The notes below the pieces were generated by a model that was not told the DNA's origin, made no database searches, and saw only the letters and a list, made by a program, of their open reading frames with translations. From NCBI GenBank assembly GCA_030631415.1, contig DAOVLE010000141.1, positions 1 through 14,033 on the forward strand: 14,033 nucleotides of DNA, written 5' to 3'. This document shows, one piece after another, positions 13,035 to 14,033 of the stretch. Every line of letters begins with the position of its first letter. Position 1 is the first letter of the stretch. The stretch comes from JAAEQG01 sp023133475. GTDB taxonomy: Bacteria > Planctomycetota > Phycisphaerae > UBA1845. The position numbers and the translations under genes were made by a program.

Positions 13035-13955
13035 ATGGAACGATACCGGCGACTTCTGCTGTGCATAGGTCACCCTGAGAGCGACTGTCGATTGCTGGGT
13101 TACACGGGGGCGATCTCGCGTCGGGCTCAATCCGAGGAGGTCCACCTGCTCCACGTGGAGCCATGGGAAATCGCGCCGCTCGCCGCGGTGGCAGTGGATG
13201 AACCTGCCGCCGCACCGGTAACAACCGACACCCTTGCCGCCCTGGCTGACGAACACTTCGACGGGCATGGAAAGGAAGATGTCCGGTGCGAAGTGGTCCG
13301 CGGAGCCCCGCTGATCGAGGTGCTGCGCTATGCCCACGAGAAAGACATCGACCTGATCGTCGTCGGGCGATCCGCCGGCACCGAAGAGCCCGAAGCCGTG
13401 CTGGCCCGGCGGATCACACGCAAGGCGACTTGCTCGGTGCTCGTTCTACCGCCCGATGCGCAGATCAAAGCGGGCACGGTCCTGGTGCCGGTGCGCGATT
13501 CGGAGTGCTCAGCCAACGCCCTGTCTGTCGCCTGCGGCATTGCCGCGGCAACGGATGCGAGGGTCGTCGCCCTTAACGTGTATCAGGTGCATGGCGGCTA
13601 TTCGCGGATTGGCACCTCGCTTCAAGAGCATGAAGCCATCCTGGAAAACCTCGCCCGGCACGAGGGTGAGAACCTGCTCCGGCGGGTAGATTGCGAGAAG
13701 GTTAAGGTGTTAATCCAATGCACCCCGGACCTGCACAACAAGCCTGTGCCGATCATCCTGGAGACAATCGCAAGTGAGTCGGCCGACGCGGTGGTGATCG
13801 GAGCCCGAGGGCGAACCGGGGCTGCGGGCGTGCTGCTCGGCAAGGTGACCGAGCAGCTTATCCAACACTGCCCCTTGCCTTTGCTGGCGGTCAAGAAGAA
13901 GAACGAGTGCATCGGCGTCCTCCGCGCCTTGCTCACCATCACCGGGCAGGAATGA
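13035..13955 (+). CDS. Universal stress protein, two tandem Usp domains
   Basis: The 306-residue product has two Usp (adenine-nucleotide alpha hydrolase-like) domains, about 1-140 and 146-288. Domain 1 is degenerate: VVGRSAGTEEPEAVLARR (109-126) lacks the normal glycine pattern. Domain 2 keeps most of the ATP loop. Gly256, Gly259 and Gly269 follow the G-x2-G-x9-G spacing, but the next residue is Lys270 where Ser or Thr is normal. I chose the ATG at 13035 because AAGGGGAAG precedes it. The longer frame from 12975 begins inside a family B repeat and adds FSGSPTGSV-type residues encoded by the repeat. Usp proteins help survival under stress in the cytoplasm; the partner is unknown. Confidence 0.92.
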   Translation: MERYRRLLLCIGHPESDCRLLGYTGAISRRAQSEEVHLLHVEPWEIAPLAAVAVDEPAAAPVTTDTLAALADEHFDGHGKEDVRCEVVRGAPLIEVLRYAHEKDIDLIVVGRSAGTEEPEAVLARRITRKATCSVLVLPPDAQIKAGTVLVPVRDSECSANALSVACGIAAATDARVVALNVYQVHGGYSRIGTSLQEHEAILENLARHEGENLLRRVDCEKVKVLIQCTPDLHNKPVPIILETIASESADAVVIGARGRTGAAGVLLGKVTEQLIQHCPLPLLAVKKKNECIGVLRALLTITGQE

Positions 13956-13981
13956 GGGATGAAGGATGCAGAATAGCGTGG

Positions 13982-14033
13982 GTTTTGTGGGAGCAGGTTT
14001 GCGCTAGGCCCGGCATTTATGCCGGGTATTGGA
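13982..14033 (+). repeat. Family D repeat, 52 bases, reaching the window edge
   Basis: It matches 1603-1654 at 51 of 52 positions, with the same orientation. The core is CCCGGCATTTATGCCGGG. At 1654 the similarity could only be followed to the edge here, so the element may continue outside, possibly with its own inverted partner. Confidence 0.9.

Overview
The window looks like a piece of a Planctomycetota chromosome (a Gram-negative-type envelope bacterium, GC rich). This is an inference from several signs. Four predicted lipoproteins carry Cys-terminated signal peptides. A secreted protein has a CX4CH heme-type motif of a kind I associate with planctomycete secreted cytochrome-like proteins. 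The tRNA has no encoded CCA. Almost every intergenic gap is filled with short GC-rich palindromic repeats. No phage, plasmid, CRISPR or transposase gene is visible.

Layout from left to right. (1) 1-1526: a stand-alone sigma-54 activator (minus strand, 219-1223) reads towards the left edge. Upstream of it are a good sigma-54 promoter (-24/-12) and, about 155 bases above the predicted transcription start, a near-perfect 22-base palindrome that suits an enhancer site. (2) 1527-2026: a gene-free block of nested palindromes. (3) 2027-2100: tRNA-Cys(GCA), followed by a large two-way hairpin that separates it from a convergent lipoprotein gene (2219-2803). (4) 3152-5061: a two-gene minus-strand operon with an OmpA-like lipoprotein first, then a TPR lipoprotein, possibly envelope or Tad-pilus related. 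(5) 5471-6697: an O6-alkylguanine-DNA methyltransferase (plus) converging on an unrecognised lipoprotein (minus). (6) 7062-13955: five plus-strand genes. These are a secreted heme-motif protein, a dGTPase-like HD hydrolase, a secreted TPR-like protein, a membrane-bound CapD/WbpM-type nucleotide-sugar dehydratase whose start overlaps the preceding stop, and a two-domain universal stress protein.

The genes do not form one pathway. The tightest links are the ATGA overlap between the secreted TPR-like protein and the sugar dehydratase, the 35-base spacing of the two lipoproteins, and the activator with its own sigma-54 promoter. Two maintenance genes (the alkyltransferase and the dGTPase) stand alone.

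The strongest unexplained signal is the repeat load: at least eight families in 14 kb. Several copies lie so close to genes that they set gene ends or mimic N-termini. One family supplies the last codons and stop of the alkyltransferase gene, and another creates a false 20-residue extension of the stress protein. Both window edges also fall inside repeat copies.
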